Assembly (NCBI GenBank): GCA_032718475.1
Contig: JAUCBJ010000580.1
Span: 1-64,000, forward strand
Direction: 5' to 3'
Source of the DNA: Nemertoderma westbladi
Lineage: Eukaryota; Xenacoelomorpha; Nemertodermatida; Nemertodermatidae
DNA: 64,000 bases
A program made the translations under genes and the position numbers. The notes beneath the pieces are model-generated. The model ran no database searches and had not been told where the DNA came from. It worked only from the letters and a program-made list of their open reading frames with translations. Of the stretch, positions 23,026-33,955 are shown in pieces; within the stretch, counting starts at the first letter, position 1, and each line of letters begins with the position of its first letter.

Positions 23026-24677
23026 TTATTTCGTGTCGGAAAGTATCTTTATATTTTGATAGATGTAATAGGTTGTGTTGATATATTATTACTACTGTAC
23101 CCTTTTTATTGTTGCTATCAGACTGTTATACTACAGTACTGTCATATTGTTATTAGTGATTGGTGTAGTGCACGATTGATGTAGTGCTATTTTTATTTTT
23201 ATGTACCACGGTCCTTATTACTACTAAATTTAGAATGCAGAATTGAGATATCTAAATACTGAAACTGCTGAAATGTTTTTATATCCGAACCACTATGAGT
23301 TCGTGACATATGTCCATAAATATGGTCCAAAATCGCAAATATCGAGATTTATTAAATTGGATTTTTGACACTTTTAGCGACTGACACTTGATCATGCACC
23401 ATCGTAGATCGGTAGAGAATAGACATAAGTGTGTTAAATAGGAACCACCTTTAGGATCCGCTAAAGTGCACTTGTGCAAATATGTGTGCAAATGTGCAAA
23501 ATTTTGAATAAGGTCAAAAAGTATAGTATTGGATTCTTTTCGTTGCAGATACTTTATTTTCATATTAATATGGCGTTTGTTGAATGAGCACATCATGGAT
23601 AGGTGTGCAAATAACCGGTCCTTATAAGGTTTCGATTGGGTAAATTAATAAAACATAAGGTTGTAATATGCTAAAAAAACAGTATGATAATAAATGCACT
23701 TTAAACAATAAATAGAGATCAAATAACAAATGGACCACACAATATATTAAATGAGCTAAGGAAAATCAACTACTTTCGCTAAGAAAGATTTTCCTTAGCT
23801 GAGATGGTCTATTCATAGTGGGCTGTGGGGCGAGACACGTATGGCGAGCCATCAGCGAACTGATATAATTATACTATGGCCGTTTCTCAAAAGTCTGTGT
23901 GTGACGTGTGTGTGTGTGTGTGTGTCGGTAGCCATAAATGTCGGAAGCCATAATCGAAGTTAATATCTTCAGCTAAATTGTATGGTTGAATCGAATTATT
24001 TCGATTCTTCTATCGGTAATTAATTATTTAGGGGGGTAACATTTATCCCATCTGGTATAAAATTAACATGGGTAGATTCGCCGTGTCCCATTCTATCAAA
24101 GTCTTTACTTTATACTCGAGATTAATGTCAAGTTTTATAGTTATTTATTGATTTACAATTAAAATTGCATTTTTATCAATTAATTCACACGCAGGCTCTA
24201 ACCGCCTAATGACAGTCAATACGGAGTAATTCCTTCCCGTGTCTTAGCAACGCTGAGAATGTCCTGGCCTGTTAGAGGCAGACTGCTGCTGGTTGGGGAT
24301 GGTAGGATAGCATTAATTCCCTATCCCTATCCTCACTCTCCATAGAACTGGCTGACGGGGGGGGGGGGGGGGGGGGGGTGTGTGTGTGTTTAGGTATCAG
24401 TTATTCAATGACATTAATATTATTACTAATGAAGGAATAGTGCTCCTTCAATACATCTCAACAGACATCAATTCATTGCCTGTGCCTACCAACGCGTGCT
24501 CCATAACATAACAACATATATCCTTGATTTCCATCACCTCTCACCACAATTATTATTAGTAATTAAAAGTTTCAATTCGGTTTGTCGTTCCGTTATCTGG
24601 TTATTCAGTTATTGCATTATTAATAAATAAATGTTTTAAAATATATCTTACGAAATATGGTTAATAATTAAAACTTG
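23026..24677. other. Non-coding spacer with simple repeats
   Basis: No supported gene. Holds a GT microsatellite (about 23,897-23,925), a G tract plus TG run (24,357-24,390), and at 23,828-23,865 a short stretch resembling the end of the 31.2 kb foldback element (GTGGGGCGAG, then GGCGAGCCATCAGCGAACTG). Confidence 0.6.
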
Positions 24678-25215
24678 TCGCTAACATTCTCACTATGGGG
24701 GTTTTAAGGAGTGCTGATTACATTTCTGATGTCAGTTTTCACGTTTACATAAATCTAGTCTGTCTGTCTGTCGGTCATTCTGTCAGTCAGTCTGTCAAAA
24801 CATAAAAGAGAATTCAAATTAACTAACATTCTCGCTATGGGGGTTTTAAGGGGTGCTGATTTCATTTCTGATGTCAGTTTTCAGGTTTACATAAATCTAG
24901 ACTGTCTGTTTGTCGGTCTTTCTGTCAGTCAGTCACTCTGTCAAAACTTAAAAAAGAATACAAACTAACTAACATTCTCGTTATGGGGGTTTTAATGGGT
25001 GCTAAGTTTATTTCAGATGTCAGTTTTCACGTTGAAAAAAAATCTAGTCTGTCTGGCTGTCGGTCTTTCTGTCAGTCAGTCTGTGAAAACTTAAGAAAGT
25101 ATACTAACTAACCAACATTCTCGCTATGGGGGTTTAAGGGTTGCTGATTTCATTTCTGATGTCAGTTTACACGTTTACATAAATCTAGTCTGTCTGTCTG
25201 TCGGTCTCTCTGTCA
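24678..25215 (-). repeat. Four tandem copies (~140 bp) of the CTGTCTGTCGG-bearing repeat
   Basis: Units start near 24,690, 24,830, 24,976 and 25,117 with ACATTCTCGCTATGGGGG, followed by TTTCTGATGTCAGTTTTC and AATCTAGTCTGTCTGTC. They are the reverse orientation of the block at 20,940-21,005. Units are separated by AAAACTTAAAAAAG-type sequence. Non-coding. Confidence 0.8.
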
Positions 25216-25396
25216 ATCTGAACTACTGTACTGTGGTTGGCATTACGCCATATACCTAACACTAATAATACAGTCTACAATACAGCCTATCTACAGTACA
25301 GAATGGATTTTTTGCCACGAAGAGCAATAAATGTCATTAATACTATCCACCAGTATACCTACTCCAAGAGCCTTCCAATAAAACATGTATTCCAGC

Positions 25397-25451
25397 ATGA
25401 CGTCCACTGCACGTCTTCGTGCTGTCCATTGTGACGTGCAGTGGACGTCAT
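25397..25451. repeat. Perfect 19-bp inverted repeat (hairpin) with 17-nt loop
   Basis: ATGACGTCCACTGCACGTC at 25,397-25,415 is the exact reverse complement of 25,433-25,451. Each arm contains TGACGTC, a CRE-like half-palindrome. No flanking duplication seen. Confidence 0.85.
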
Positions 25452-25509
25452 AGGCTCTAAGGGGTTAAGCAACACGGTCCCTACTTCGCCCTGTCGACAC
25501 CCCAGCCAT

Positions 25510-25840
25510 TTTTCACCAATCCTTTTTTAGAGTTTTTTAATTTTTTTGGTATTGGTGAAAGTTCTACAACATTAGTAGATATGTTTTTTATGATAGCTAG
25601 TGATTTTTTGCTAGCTAGTATTTTTTGAAATTATAAAAAATGCGAAAGTCCATGATATTTCAGGTTAAACTGTTGAAGAATATATTAATGACCAAAATAA
25701 TTTCCAAAAATTACTAGCTAGTAAAAAATACTAGCTATATACCATTAAAAATCTACTAAGGTTCTAGAATATTCACTAGTATAAAAAAAGCACTCAAAAT
25801 CACAAAAAATAAAGGTTAAAAAACTCATTCGGGACCCTTT
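25510..25840. mobile_element. AT-rich foldback/MITE-like palindrome
   Basis: Sequence from about 25,530 to 25,640 (with GTTCTACAACATTAGTAGAT and GCTAGCTAGTATTTTTTG) is repeated inverted at about 25,705-25,810 (ATCTACTAAGGTTCTAGAAT region). Arms are imperfect, about 100 bp, with a short centre. No coding capacity; boundaries approximate. Confidence 0.55.
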
Positions 25841-26256
25841 TGCTTAAGGAGTCAAAATTGTAGAACAAATTCCCGAAGTTTGCGACGTTTGCGAAATTCG
25901 CGAAGAATCCGTCAGTTTCTGTGCCCTAATGGTTTCGTGACGAAACAATCAAATCTTACACACTTAACACACGCGAACTAATTTAATGTGTGTATTAGTA
26001 TGCATGAATCATTAAATAGAAATTAAATTAATGAACGCTATTTCAACATGAAATCTACGGAATCAATACACAACACACGCACACTACTGAATTTAAAAAT
26101 TTATATAGATTGCAACTTATATTTGGCTACCTTTTAGGCCTAATGGGTGACTAATTTAATTATTCACCCCCGCCCTATATATTTGTAGGCTTTTTAATTT
26201 GTGCCTTTAATTGAATCAAACATTAAACTAAAGTATATGACAATATTGGTCTGTCG
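25841..26256. other. Non-coding AT-rich stretch
   Basis: Nothing recognised. Contains short repeats such as ACACACGCGAACTAATTTAA and related words, but no open frame or RNA signature. Confidence 0.5.
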
Positions 26257-26270
26257 GTAGCTGGTCAATG

Positions 26271-26702
26271 CTGGGCTCTAACTGCTGAGGACACCAAATC
26301 TCTGGATGGCACATTCACAAGAATGCTACGCCGGGTACATTGTGTCAAGTACAATGCACACATCTCCAACCAGACACTATATAACATTGGAAGTGTCTCA
26401 TTGGTTCCCCCAAGCTTGACACTAGAACAAAATCGCCTCCGCTTTGCAGGACATTGCTTTCGCCGTGAGGACCAGCCAGTGCATAATCTTGTACTTTGGC
26501 AGCCTCATGGAGTGAATAAGCATGGTGGACAGCCCATGACTTTCTTGAGACGCATCTTAAAGGACACTGGCCTTAAAGATGCGGATGATCTAGCAAATGT
26601 CATGGGTGATAGGGAGTTGTGGCGGTGCAATTTTGTTGACAAGCCGGCACAGCATTCTTAAAAATGCAGCTGCAATGCAGCATGCCGATCCTAGTAGTAG
26701 TA
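26271..26702 (+). mobile_element. RTE-like element, 5'-truncated copy 3 with 14-bp target-site duplication
   Basis: A 432-bp 3' fragment homologous to 3,647-4,079 of copy 1, ending in (TAG)n. It is flanked by GTAGCTGGTCAATG at 26,257-26,270 and again at 26,703-26,716, an exact 14-bp target-site duplication (the first bases overlap the TAG tail). This is the clearest evidence in the window that the family moves by target-primed reverse transcription with 5' truncation. Confidence 0.93.
26323..26661 (+). pseudogene. C-terminal RT fragment of RTE-like copy 3
   Basis: A 112-codon open frame covering the region after the RT palm: MLRRVHCVKYNAHISN, RLRFAGHCFRREDQ, the DTGLKDADDLANVMGDRELW block, and the natural stop. 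It is open to the family's stop codon, so copy 3 is probably young, but it lacks the endonuclease and catalytic RT and cannot act alone. Confidence 0.88.
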
Positions 26703-26716
26703 GTAGCTGGTCAATG

Positions 26717-27389
26717 AATCTCTCATAAATTTGTTAATTAGTCGCTGCTCAGTCATTGAACATTTGAACACGTGCTGCTCGAAGACCCCACAACGTGTTT
26801 TACTTGTATGAGGCAGATTTAGTGTTTTTTGACTCAATTTAGGCCATCTTTTGTACATAGCTATATACATTTCTTTGTGCTTTATACTTGTGTTTACCGT
26901 GTGATAAGATAATTATAGTACAGTACGTTTTTATGGGCCATCGGGCCTGTAATAAATTAAATAATAATAATAATAATTAAAAACTCAAACAATTTTGTAC
27001 TTAATATATCGCTTCAAATTTATTCAACAGGGGATATTTGGGGGAAGTTAGATGAACTGCATTTATGCAGTGAATCCCCCTCCATGATATAATATACCAC
27101 GGGCACACTCTTTGGATGACTTGTTTACTATGTAGGCTTTGTTCAACCTAAACAACTTCAGCCAGATTAACAAAATACTGCAAAATTTCTAAGCGATGAG
27201 TAGTGGTATAAAATGCAGACCTTCGAACTATGGTTCTGGAATAAATTTTATTACTTCAACATTTATAGGTCCATTTTCCATTTATTGATCCACGATTATA
27301 ATTTCAGAGCTGAAATGTTTCGTTGACTATAACTCGCAGACCACATATCGTGTTACGTTTCTATCGAATGAGGGTACAAAAAATATGTC
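26717..27389. other. Non-coding spacer
   Basis: AT-rich with a TAA/AAT microsatellite at 26,960-26,980; no gene or element recognised. Confidence 0.5.
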
Positions 27390-28105
27390 GACAATAGGGG
27401 CCAAATAGGGCCAGAATTTGTAAAGTAGTTTTTATCGAATAATTTTTTATTTTTAACTTTAGTTGGTTAAGGTACATTCTATACGGTCAATATCGATACG
27501 GGGAATTCAAATATGCTAACGGTTTTGCTCCGCGGACGCTATTAAAAAAATGAGGGCCAATATTAAAATTTCGCGTTTCAAACTCGCTGCGCGGGAACTC
27601 GTCCAGCTCGAAAACTACTTAACTTACGGGGGATTTGTTTTCACATACTTATAGTGCGTTAAATTATTTATCTAACACCGTTAGTTACAGCGCCGTACCT
27701 ATTATACAACTATAATAAAATTACTAACAAATATAATATATTTTTATAAATATAATATTTATAAAAAAGGGATGAAAAAAATATTTTCTTAATAAATCGC
27801 TACTCTTTTATAATTTAGCTTTTTGCGCCAAAACTACCTGTAAAATGTATCAAATTGACTCCGCTATCTTTTTTCTTAACCTTTATAATTAAAATTACGA
27901 ATTTTAAGGGTCGAAAAATATCGCGTAATTTTGGCCCTTTTTTTCATTTTTATTTGGGCCAAAAATGACCCCCTCTCAAAAGATAGAAAAAAAAATTACG
28001 GCAAAGAATATACCAATTTTATTGAATTTGGAACGTCAGAACCGAAGTTAGAGCGATTTTAATGAAAACATAAAAATATTTTTTTTTGCAAATATTCAGA
28101 ATGGT
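27390..28105 (+). repeat. 0.7 kb dispersed repeat, copy B
   Basis: Diverged partner of 22,305-22,999, with small indels throughout. Followed directly by a tRNA-like minus-strand sequence (28,107-28,165), so copy B may be the body of a long SINE-like element read on the minus strand. No protein-coding signal. Confidence 0.8.
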
Positions 28106-28106
28106 C

Positions 28107-28165
28107 TATATTGGATTTCGAACCCGCGAACTCAGGTTTTAATGTAACTGATAACCAAGTGAAAT
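28107..28165 (-). mobile_element. tRNA-like head (possible SINE), minus strand
   Basis: Minus strand shows CTTGGTTATCAGTTAC (A-box-like), then CGCGGGTTCGAAATCC (good B-box match) about 30 bases later. It abuts the end of the 0.7 kb repeat, suggesting head-plus-body architecture. Folding not confirmed. Confidence 0.4.
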
Positions 28166-28407
28166 TTTAATTTTCGAGTATCTTTTTTTAAACATCAACT
28201 AAAGACGGGTGAATGACCATGCTGCCATTACCATGGAAATACTGTTAAATATAATTACATATCAAATATTTTGGAAGGCTTCCAAGTTAAACCCCAAAAC
28301 AATTATTTCATTACATATAGTAAATAAATTTGCATGTTCTTTTTCCTCTCATAATAAAATATAATAATGAAATATATCTATGGGAGAATCTTTTAGGCTC
28401 GTTAAGC

Positions 28408-28983
28408 CAAGGAATGCCTGTTCACTACCATGGGTGATCTTCCACAGTAAACCCTTCCACTCTGTTTCGTATAGGAATGCCTGTTCACCACCATGGGTGA
28501 TCTTCCACAGTAAACCCTTCCACTCTGTTTCCTAAAGGAATGCCTGTTCACCATCATGGGTGATCTTCCACAGTAAACCCTTCCCTTCCACTCTGTTTCG
28601 TATAGGAATGCCTGTTCACCACCATGGGTGATCTTCCACAGTAAACCCTTCCACTCTGTTTCCTAAAGGAATGCCTGTTCACCACCAAGGGTGATCTTCC
28701 GCAGTAAACCCTTCCACTCTGTTTCCTACAGGAATGCCTGTTCACCATCATGGGTGATCTTCCACAGTAAACCCTTCCACTCTGTTTCGTATAGGAATGC
28801 CTGTTCACCACCATGGGTGATCTTCCACAGTAAACCCTTCCACTCTGTTTCCTAAAGGAATGCCTGTTCACCACCATGGGTGATCTTCCACAGTAAACCC
28901 TTCCACTCTGTTTCCTAAAGGAATGCCTGCTCACTACCATGGGTGATCTTCCACAGTAACCCTTCCACTCTGTTTCCCAAGTT
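28408..28983 (-). repeat. 63-bp minisatellite, about nine copies
   Basis: Unit begins GGAATGCCTGTTCACCACCA and includes GATCTTCCACAGTAAACCC and CTTCCACTCTGTTTC. Copies start near 28,410 and repeat every 61-68 bp. Because 63 is a multiple of three the minus strand has an accidental 147-codon open frame. The array is continuous with the SINE-like sequence at 28,984-29,145, whose inner part the unit appears to derive from. Confidence 0.9.
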
Positions 28984-29145
28984 GCCTTGGTTTCCATTTA
29001 TGGACCACTGAAGGATAAAAGCCGGGGTTGGGCTAGGCTGCAGCATTTAAAGCACTGTGCCCAAACAGTGCTGCCCCATCTGGGGATCGAACCATGGCTC
29101 CCTAATCGGAAGCCCAGTAATGTCACCACTAGACCAAGCTGCTGC
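28984..29145 (-). mobile_element. tRNA-derived SINE, minus strand
   Basis: Minus strand: AGCAGCTTGGTCTAGTGGTG (A box TGGTCTAGTGG) followed by CCATGGTTCGATCCCCAG (B box GGTTCGATCCC), then a unique body including AACCCCGGCTTTTATCC that runs into the 63-bp minisatellite. These are the two internal RNA polymerase III promoter boxes. A functional tRNA is unlikely given the non-canonical acceptor ends. Confidence 0.75.
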
Positions 29146-30785
29146 TTTAATGAAATATATCTAATTGCAGTAACATTTTACAACCAAAATGTTTCAGTGT
29201 GAAAAGTGTACCACACGCTCTCCCAAACAGCCGCAAACGCATCGCCAACAAATTTAATAAAAGGTTACATACATGTTGGGTTCATGACAAGTGAAAATTG
29301 ATCGTGTAATATAAACTAAATTAAACGACGGGCTGGCTCTCCTCCACTTCCTTACCTGTGTACGGTTAACGCTGATATTGCTTAGTCACAATATTAGAAT
29401 ATCCGTTGGAAATCACAAGCCAACCCAGCGTATATATAAGGTGACCGTATATATAAGGTGACAGTGTTTGTGTGTAGGCCAATGCGTATCGCGAAGTATA
29501 TTAATTCGCAACTTATATTTCAATTTATATAGTATTGATGGAGGCGCCATGCATGACCATTTAGCGTCAACTTTGCTGTCCATTCCATTCCTTAAAACAG
29601 GAAATTTATCCAAACTTTGAGACGGATGAAGAAATTCCGACTACGGTATCTTTATTGTGGGAAATATTCTATAGAATACTATTTGTGCACTTATACTCTG
29701 GTTAATCGCGTCTCGTGCTGTGCGGAGGCCCCATTTATAATGTGTTATAGAAGCTCCAATTGTTAGATCAATTACAATTAAACTCTGTAAGTCATGTATT
29801 GCTGTGAGCTAAACCATCATGGTAAGGCAGCATGCAGTAATTATTATTAGAAGACCGTTAGGACTTCTTATTGTAAATGTATTCTCTAACAATATTTATT
29901 TATATGTATATCAGGTGAGCTCCTCCGAAGCTATAGCTCGTCCGTCAATGAAAGTTATATCCTTCGACGCAGCTCAACCCCAGGATGTGGAAAAAAAAGT
30001 TTCGAAAAACTTATCAAAGTGTCTTTTTTTATTTCGCAAAATAGCCACATACGAAAATTGCCATAGACTCAATGATAGAAATACCAGCTGGTGCGGATAC
30101 GCCCAAACTACAGAGAAGTATTTTACTTGCCAAGTTTTAGTATGGTTGTGTTTACTCACTCACACTATCACAGACAGTAATCAAACATCAACTGTTTGAT
30201 AATATAATGTATTAACCCCGTCAGCTGAATATCACTTCCCAGTGAATCCTATCGGAATATCTATAATGTTACTCACTGCTATGTTAAAGGCCCCCCTATG
30301 GTAGGCCAGCTGATTTAATTATTATAAGCACAGGGCCGTTAATTAATTAATAGGGCTGCATTCAAATGGGACAGGCCCGCCTAATAATTCCCCTAAGCCA
30401 ACTATCTAGGTATTCTTTGCGACAGCAGTCAATGAACATTTAATTTCTCGATAATATAATATATAAAAAAAAACTAAATATATCGAGTACTACACATAGA
30501 ATCGATCTGAAATTTTGTAACCCGATTATGAACCATCAAAACAATGTACTTGCAAAATTTAATAAAAAAAACCAGGGAGGAAGTGTTCGAAACTGCAATT
30601 CCGGTATATGGGGATAGCTATGTATATCCCTCACTGGGTATTTTTTCTGACAGTAACTATCCCTGCTCTTTGAGCGGGTTCCTAATTATATATTATAGGT
30701 AGATGGTATCGGTACTATAGGAACTCAATCTTAAAAATCAGGGGCTAATAAAATGGCAACCGGCTTTGAAATTAATACTCTATAT
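29146..30785. other. Mostly non-coding spacer; one unassigned 126-codon frame
   Basis: No element recognised. A forward frame at 29,819-30,199 has 126 codons without similarity I can name, and its second half is merely stop-poor. A short duplicated word GTATATATAAGGTGAC occurs twice near 29,430-29,462. The remainder is AT-rich. Confidence 0.4.
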
Positions 30786-30792
30786 CTCAAGA

Positions 30793-31012
30793 ACCTGAGG
30801 CCTAGTGGTTGTTGTCTCGGCTTCCACCTCGAGGTCCCAGGTTCGAATCCGACACGAAGCTGATGATGATTTTCGGTAAAATACCCATTAGTTCCTATAG
30901 TACATTTATAGGCCCATGTGAAGAATACCAGACTTTCTGCCGTTAATGTACAGGTTATGAGGCAGAAATAAGCGCTATAAAACACTTAATAAAAATAAAT
31001 TAAAAAAAAATA
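30793..31012 (+). mobile_element. tRNA-derived SINE, apparently complete, plus strand
   Basis: Head: GAGGCCTAGTGGTTGTTGTC (A box) and CCCAGGTTCGAATCCGAC (B box). Body: TGTGAAGAATACCAGAC, ATGAGGCAGAAATAAGCGC. Tail: a TAAA-rich run at about 30,988-31,012. The body and tail motifs recur inverted at 31,017-31,080 and directly at 33,806-33,950, defining a family in this genome. Transcription would be by Pol III and mobility would depend on a LINE partner, not identified. Confidence 0.75.
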
Positions 31013-31016
31013 AAAA

Positions 31017-31090
31017 ATCTTCATATATAAAATTCCAGTAAAAAGTTGACCGAAAAGTGAAATCCTGGTATTCTTCACGTGGGCGAATTT
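31017..31090 (-). repeat. Inverted SINE body fragment
   Basis: Minus strand gives GTGAAGAATACCAGGATTTC then CACTTTTCGGTC, matching 33,806-33,840. It lies head-to-tail inverted next to the SINE at 30,793. Confidence 0.65.
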
Positions 31091-31177
31091 ATAATAACAA
31101 ACACTTCGAAAATCACGCTTGCCAACAATGAATTGCCCTGAATTACGACGCACCCCGAGAATTGGTGTGGGGCGAGC

Positions 31178-31652
31178 CACGAAGTTGGCGGAGCCTTAGC
31201 GAATTGACACTGTTAGGGGGTGGGTCAATTTATGCAAATAGTTGTCGTCGTCGTCGTCGTCGTTGTCGTCGTCGTCGTCGTCGTTACGATTTTGACATGC
31301 TAATAACTTTGTCGGATTTAAAGCTGCCAAGTTGAAAATTTGTAGGTATCAATATGAGCAAAAGTTGAGATTTTTGAGAGACTTTCAGACACCATCAGTG
31401 CAATGGTCTCCCGCTAGAGGGCCACAAGTCTAAACATTAAATGCCCTCCCATTTCTTTGCTTTTAATCCGTTTAAGCTGAAACTTGGCAGATATGTATTA
31501 GATAGACCATTAGCTGTGACTTTCAAAGGAGGCGAATCCATCTGCAGTTCTCCAGTCTGCCGCTAGAGGGCCAACGTGACAACGACAACTATTTGCATAA
31601 ATTGACCCACCCCCTAACAGTGTCAATTCGCTAAGGCTCCGCCAACTTCGTG
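31178..31652. mobile_element. Foldback/MITE-like element with ~70-bp perfect terminal inverted repeats
   Basis: 31,178-31,247 (CACGAAGTTGGCGGAGCCTT onward through GCAAATAGTTGTCG) is repeated exactly inverted at 31,583-31,652. The 335-bp centre holds a (GTC)n microsatellite (31,240-31,285) and non-coding sequence. Similarity continues weakly outside (TGTGGGGCGAG to the left, its inverse to the right), so the true ends may lie farther out. No transposase. Perfect arms suggest recent activity or gene conversion. Confidence 0.85.
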
Positions 31653-31659
31653 CTGCGCG

Positions 31660-32145
31660 AAGTCCCCACTTCGTGTATTGAGTACGCATTATTAGGTTGT
31701 ATATCCCATCTCTTATATCGTATATATAGTTGGCAGTACGGACGACATTTAGGCAATTTCACATGAATATGAGACTTCTAATTTAATTTAAAACTATTCA
31801 ATCAAAGAATAAAAAGGATTCACATGATTAAGCTTATGGTCTGAATGGGCCAGTAGGTGTATATACTTACGATCTGACATAATAACTTTATATATAAATA
31901 CTATCTGCCAAATAAGAGGCAATAGATGAGAACGTCGTATGATAAATGTGCGTAATTGTAATTAAATGCTGTCCATATGTTACCTGCCCCGGCCCGCTAC
32001 TGTCAGGGATGTATTACATACATACAGTGCCACATACTTGCCAACCGTAATACAGTCATTACCCTTGGGTCCTTGGCATTGTACACACAGACATAAGTGA
32101 TGGCAAAAATCCCAGAATTTCGTAAACAATTCATATAAACTACTT
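31660..32145. other. Non-coding spacer
   Basis: Nothing recognised between the foldback element and the 69-bp satellite. Confidence 0.5.
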
Positions 32146-33812
32146 AAGATTCGTTGTTTGTCAGGACGTGAACTCGAAAGTAAGTCATTGACCAGACAGA
32201 CAGCTGATGTGAAGAAAGATTCGTTGTTTGTCAGGACGTGAACTCGAAGTAAGTCATTGACCAGACAGACAGCTGACGTGAACTCGAAGTAAGTCATTGA
32301 CCAGACAGACAGCTGATGTGAAGAAAGATTCGTTGTTTGTGAGGACGTGAACTCGAAGTAAGTCATTGACCAGACAGACAGCTGATGTGAAGAAAGATTC
32401 GTTGTTTGTCAGGACGTGAACTCGAAGTAAGTCATTGACCAGACAGACAGCTGATGTGAAGAAAGATTCGTTGTTTGTCAGGACGTGAACTCGAAGTAAG
32501 TCATTGACCAGACAGACAGCTGATGTGAAGAAAGATTCGTTGTTTGTCAGGACGTGAACTCGAAGTAAGTCATTGACCAGACAGACAGCTGATGTGAAGA
32601 AAGATTGGTTGTTTGTCAGGACGTGAACTCGAAGTAAGTCATTGACCAGACAGACAGCTGATGTGAAGAAAGATTCGTTGTTTGTCAGGACGTGAACTCG
32701 AAGTAAGTCATTGACCAGACAGACAGCTGATGTGAAGAAAGATTGGTTGTTTGTCAGGACGTGAACTCGAAGTAAGTCATTGACCAGACAGACAGCTGAT
32801 GTGAAGAAAGATTCGTTGTTTGTCAGGACGTGAACTCGAAGTAAGTCATTGACCAGACAGACAGCTGACGTGAACTCGAAGTAAGTAATTGACCAGACAG
32901 ACAGCTGATGTGAAGAAAGATTCGTTGTTTGTCAGCACGTGAACTCGAAGTAAGTCATTGACCAGACAGACAGCTGATGTGAAGAAAGATTCGTTGTTTG
33001 TCAGGACGTGAACTCGAAGTAAGTCATTGACCAGACAGACAGCTGATGTGAAGAAAGATTCGTTGTTTGTCAGGACGTGAACTCGAAGTAAGTCATTGAC
33101 CAGACAGACAGCTGATGTGAAGAAAGATTCGTTGTTTGTCAGGACGTGAACTCGAAGTAAGTCATTGACCAGACAGACAGCTGATGTGAAGAAAGATTCG
33201 TTGTTTGTCAGGACGTGAACTCGAAGTAAGTCATTGACCAGACAGACAGCTGATGTGAAGAAAGATTGGTTGTTTGTCAGGACGTGAACTCGAAGTAAGT
33301 CATTGACCAGACAGACAGCTGATGTGAAGAAAGATTCGTCGTTTGTCAGGACGTGAACTCGAAGTAAGTCATTGACCAGACAGACAGCTGATGTGAAGAA
33401 AGATTCGTTGTTTGTCAGGACGTGAACTCGAAGTAAGTCATTGACCAGACAGACAGCTGATGTGAAGAAAGATTGGTTGTTTGTCAGGACGTGAACTCGA
33501 AGTAAGTCATTGACCAGACAGACAGCTGATGTGAAGAAAGATTCGTTGTTTGTCAGGACGTGAACTCGAAGTAAGTCATTGACCAGACAGACAGCTGATG
33601 TGAAGAAAGATTCGTTGTTTGTCAGGACGTGAACTCGAAGTAAGTCATTGACCAGACAGACAGCTGATGTGAAGAAAGATTGGTTGTTTGTCAGGACGTG
33701 AACTCGAAGTAAGTCATTGACCAGACAGACAGCTGATGTGAAGAAAGATTCGTTGTTTGTCAGGACGTGAACTCGAAGTAAGTCATTGACCAGACAGACA
33801 GCTGATGTGAAG
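32146..33812 (+). repeat. 69-bp satellite, about 24 copies
   Basis: Unit includes AAGATTCGTTGTTTGTCAGG, GTGAACTCGAAGTAAGTCAT and ACCAGACAGACAGCTGATG. Two shortened units (near 32,277 and 32,871) lack the same ~26 bp, so they were copied together. A C-to-G variant (GATTGGTTG) recurs every third unit in 33,265-33,680, a local 207-bp higher-order period. The array ends in GTGAAGAA, where it runs into a SINE body beginning GTGAAGAATACCAGG. Confidence 0.95.
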
Positions 33813-33955
33813 AATACCAGGTTTTCACTTTTCGGTCGAAATTTTATATATGAAAATTTGCATTTTTTTAATTTGAAAATAAATAAATAAATAAATATAA
33901 ATAAAGTTAAAAACTATATATTAGTGTTATATAGCGCTTATTTATATCTTATAAT
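33806..33955 (+). repeat. SINE body/tail fragment
   Basis: GTGAAGAATACCAGGTTTTC, CACTTTTCGGTC, a TAAA-rich run at 33,880-33,905 and ATATAGCGCTTATTTATATC match the SINE family at 30.8-31.1 kb. It has no tRNA head here; the satellite replaces it. Confidence 0.65.

Noticed and set aside
28554-28997. 147-codon minus-strand ORF with 21-residue repeats
   Set aside because: Direct translation of the 63-bp minisatellite, whose length is a multiple of three; array indels interrupt it.
29819-30199. 126-codon forward ORF in the 29-30 kb spacer
   Set aside because: No recognisable domain and no supporting context; kept only as a remark in the spacer entry. It could be an exon, but I cannot support that.
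28984-31012. Functional tRNA genes at 28,107-28,165, 29,060-29,145 and 30,793-30,860
   Set aside because: A and B boxes are good, but acceptor and anticodon stems do not look canonical and the sequences continue into SINE bodies and A/T-rich tails.
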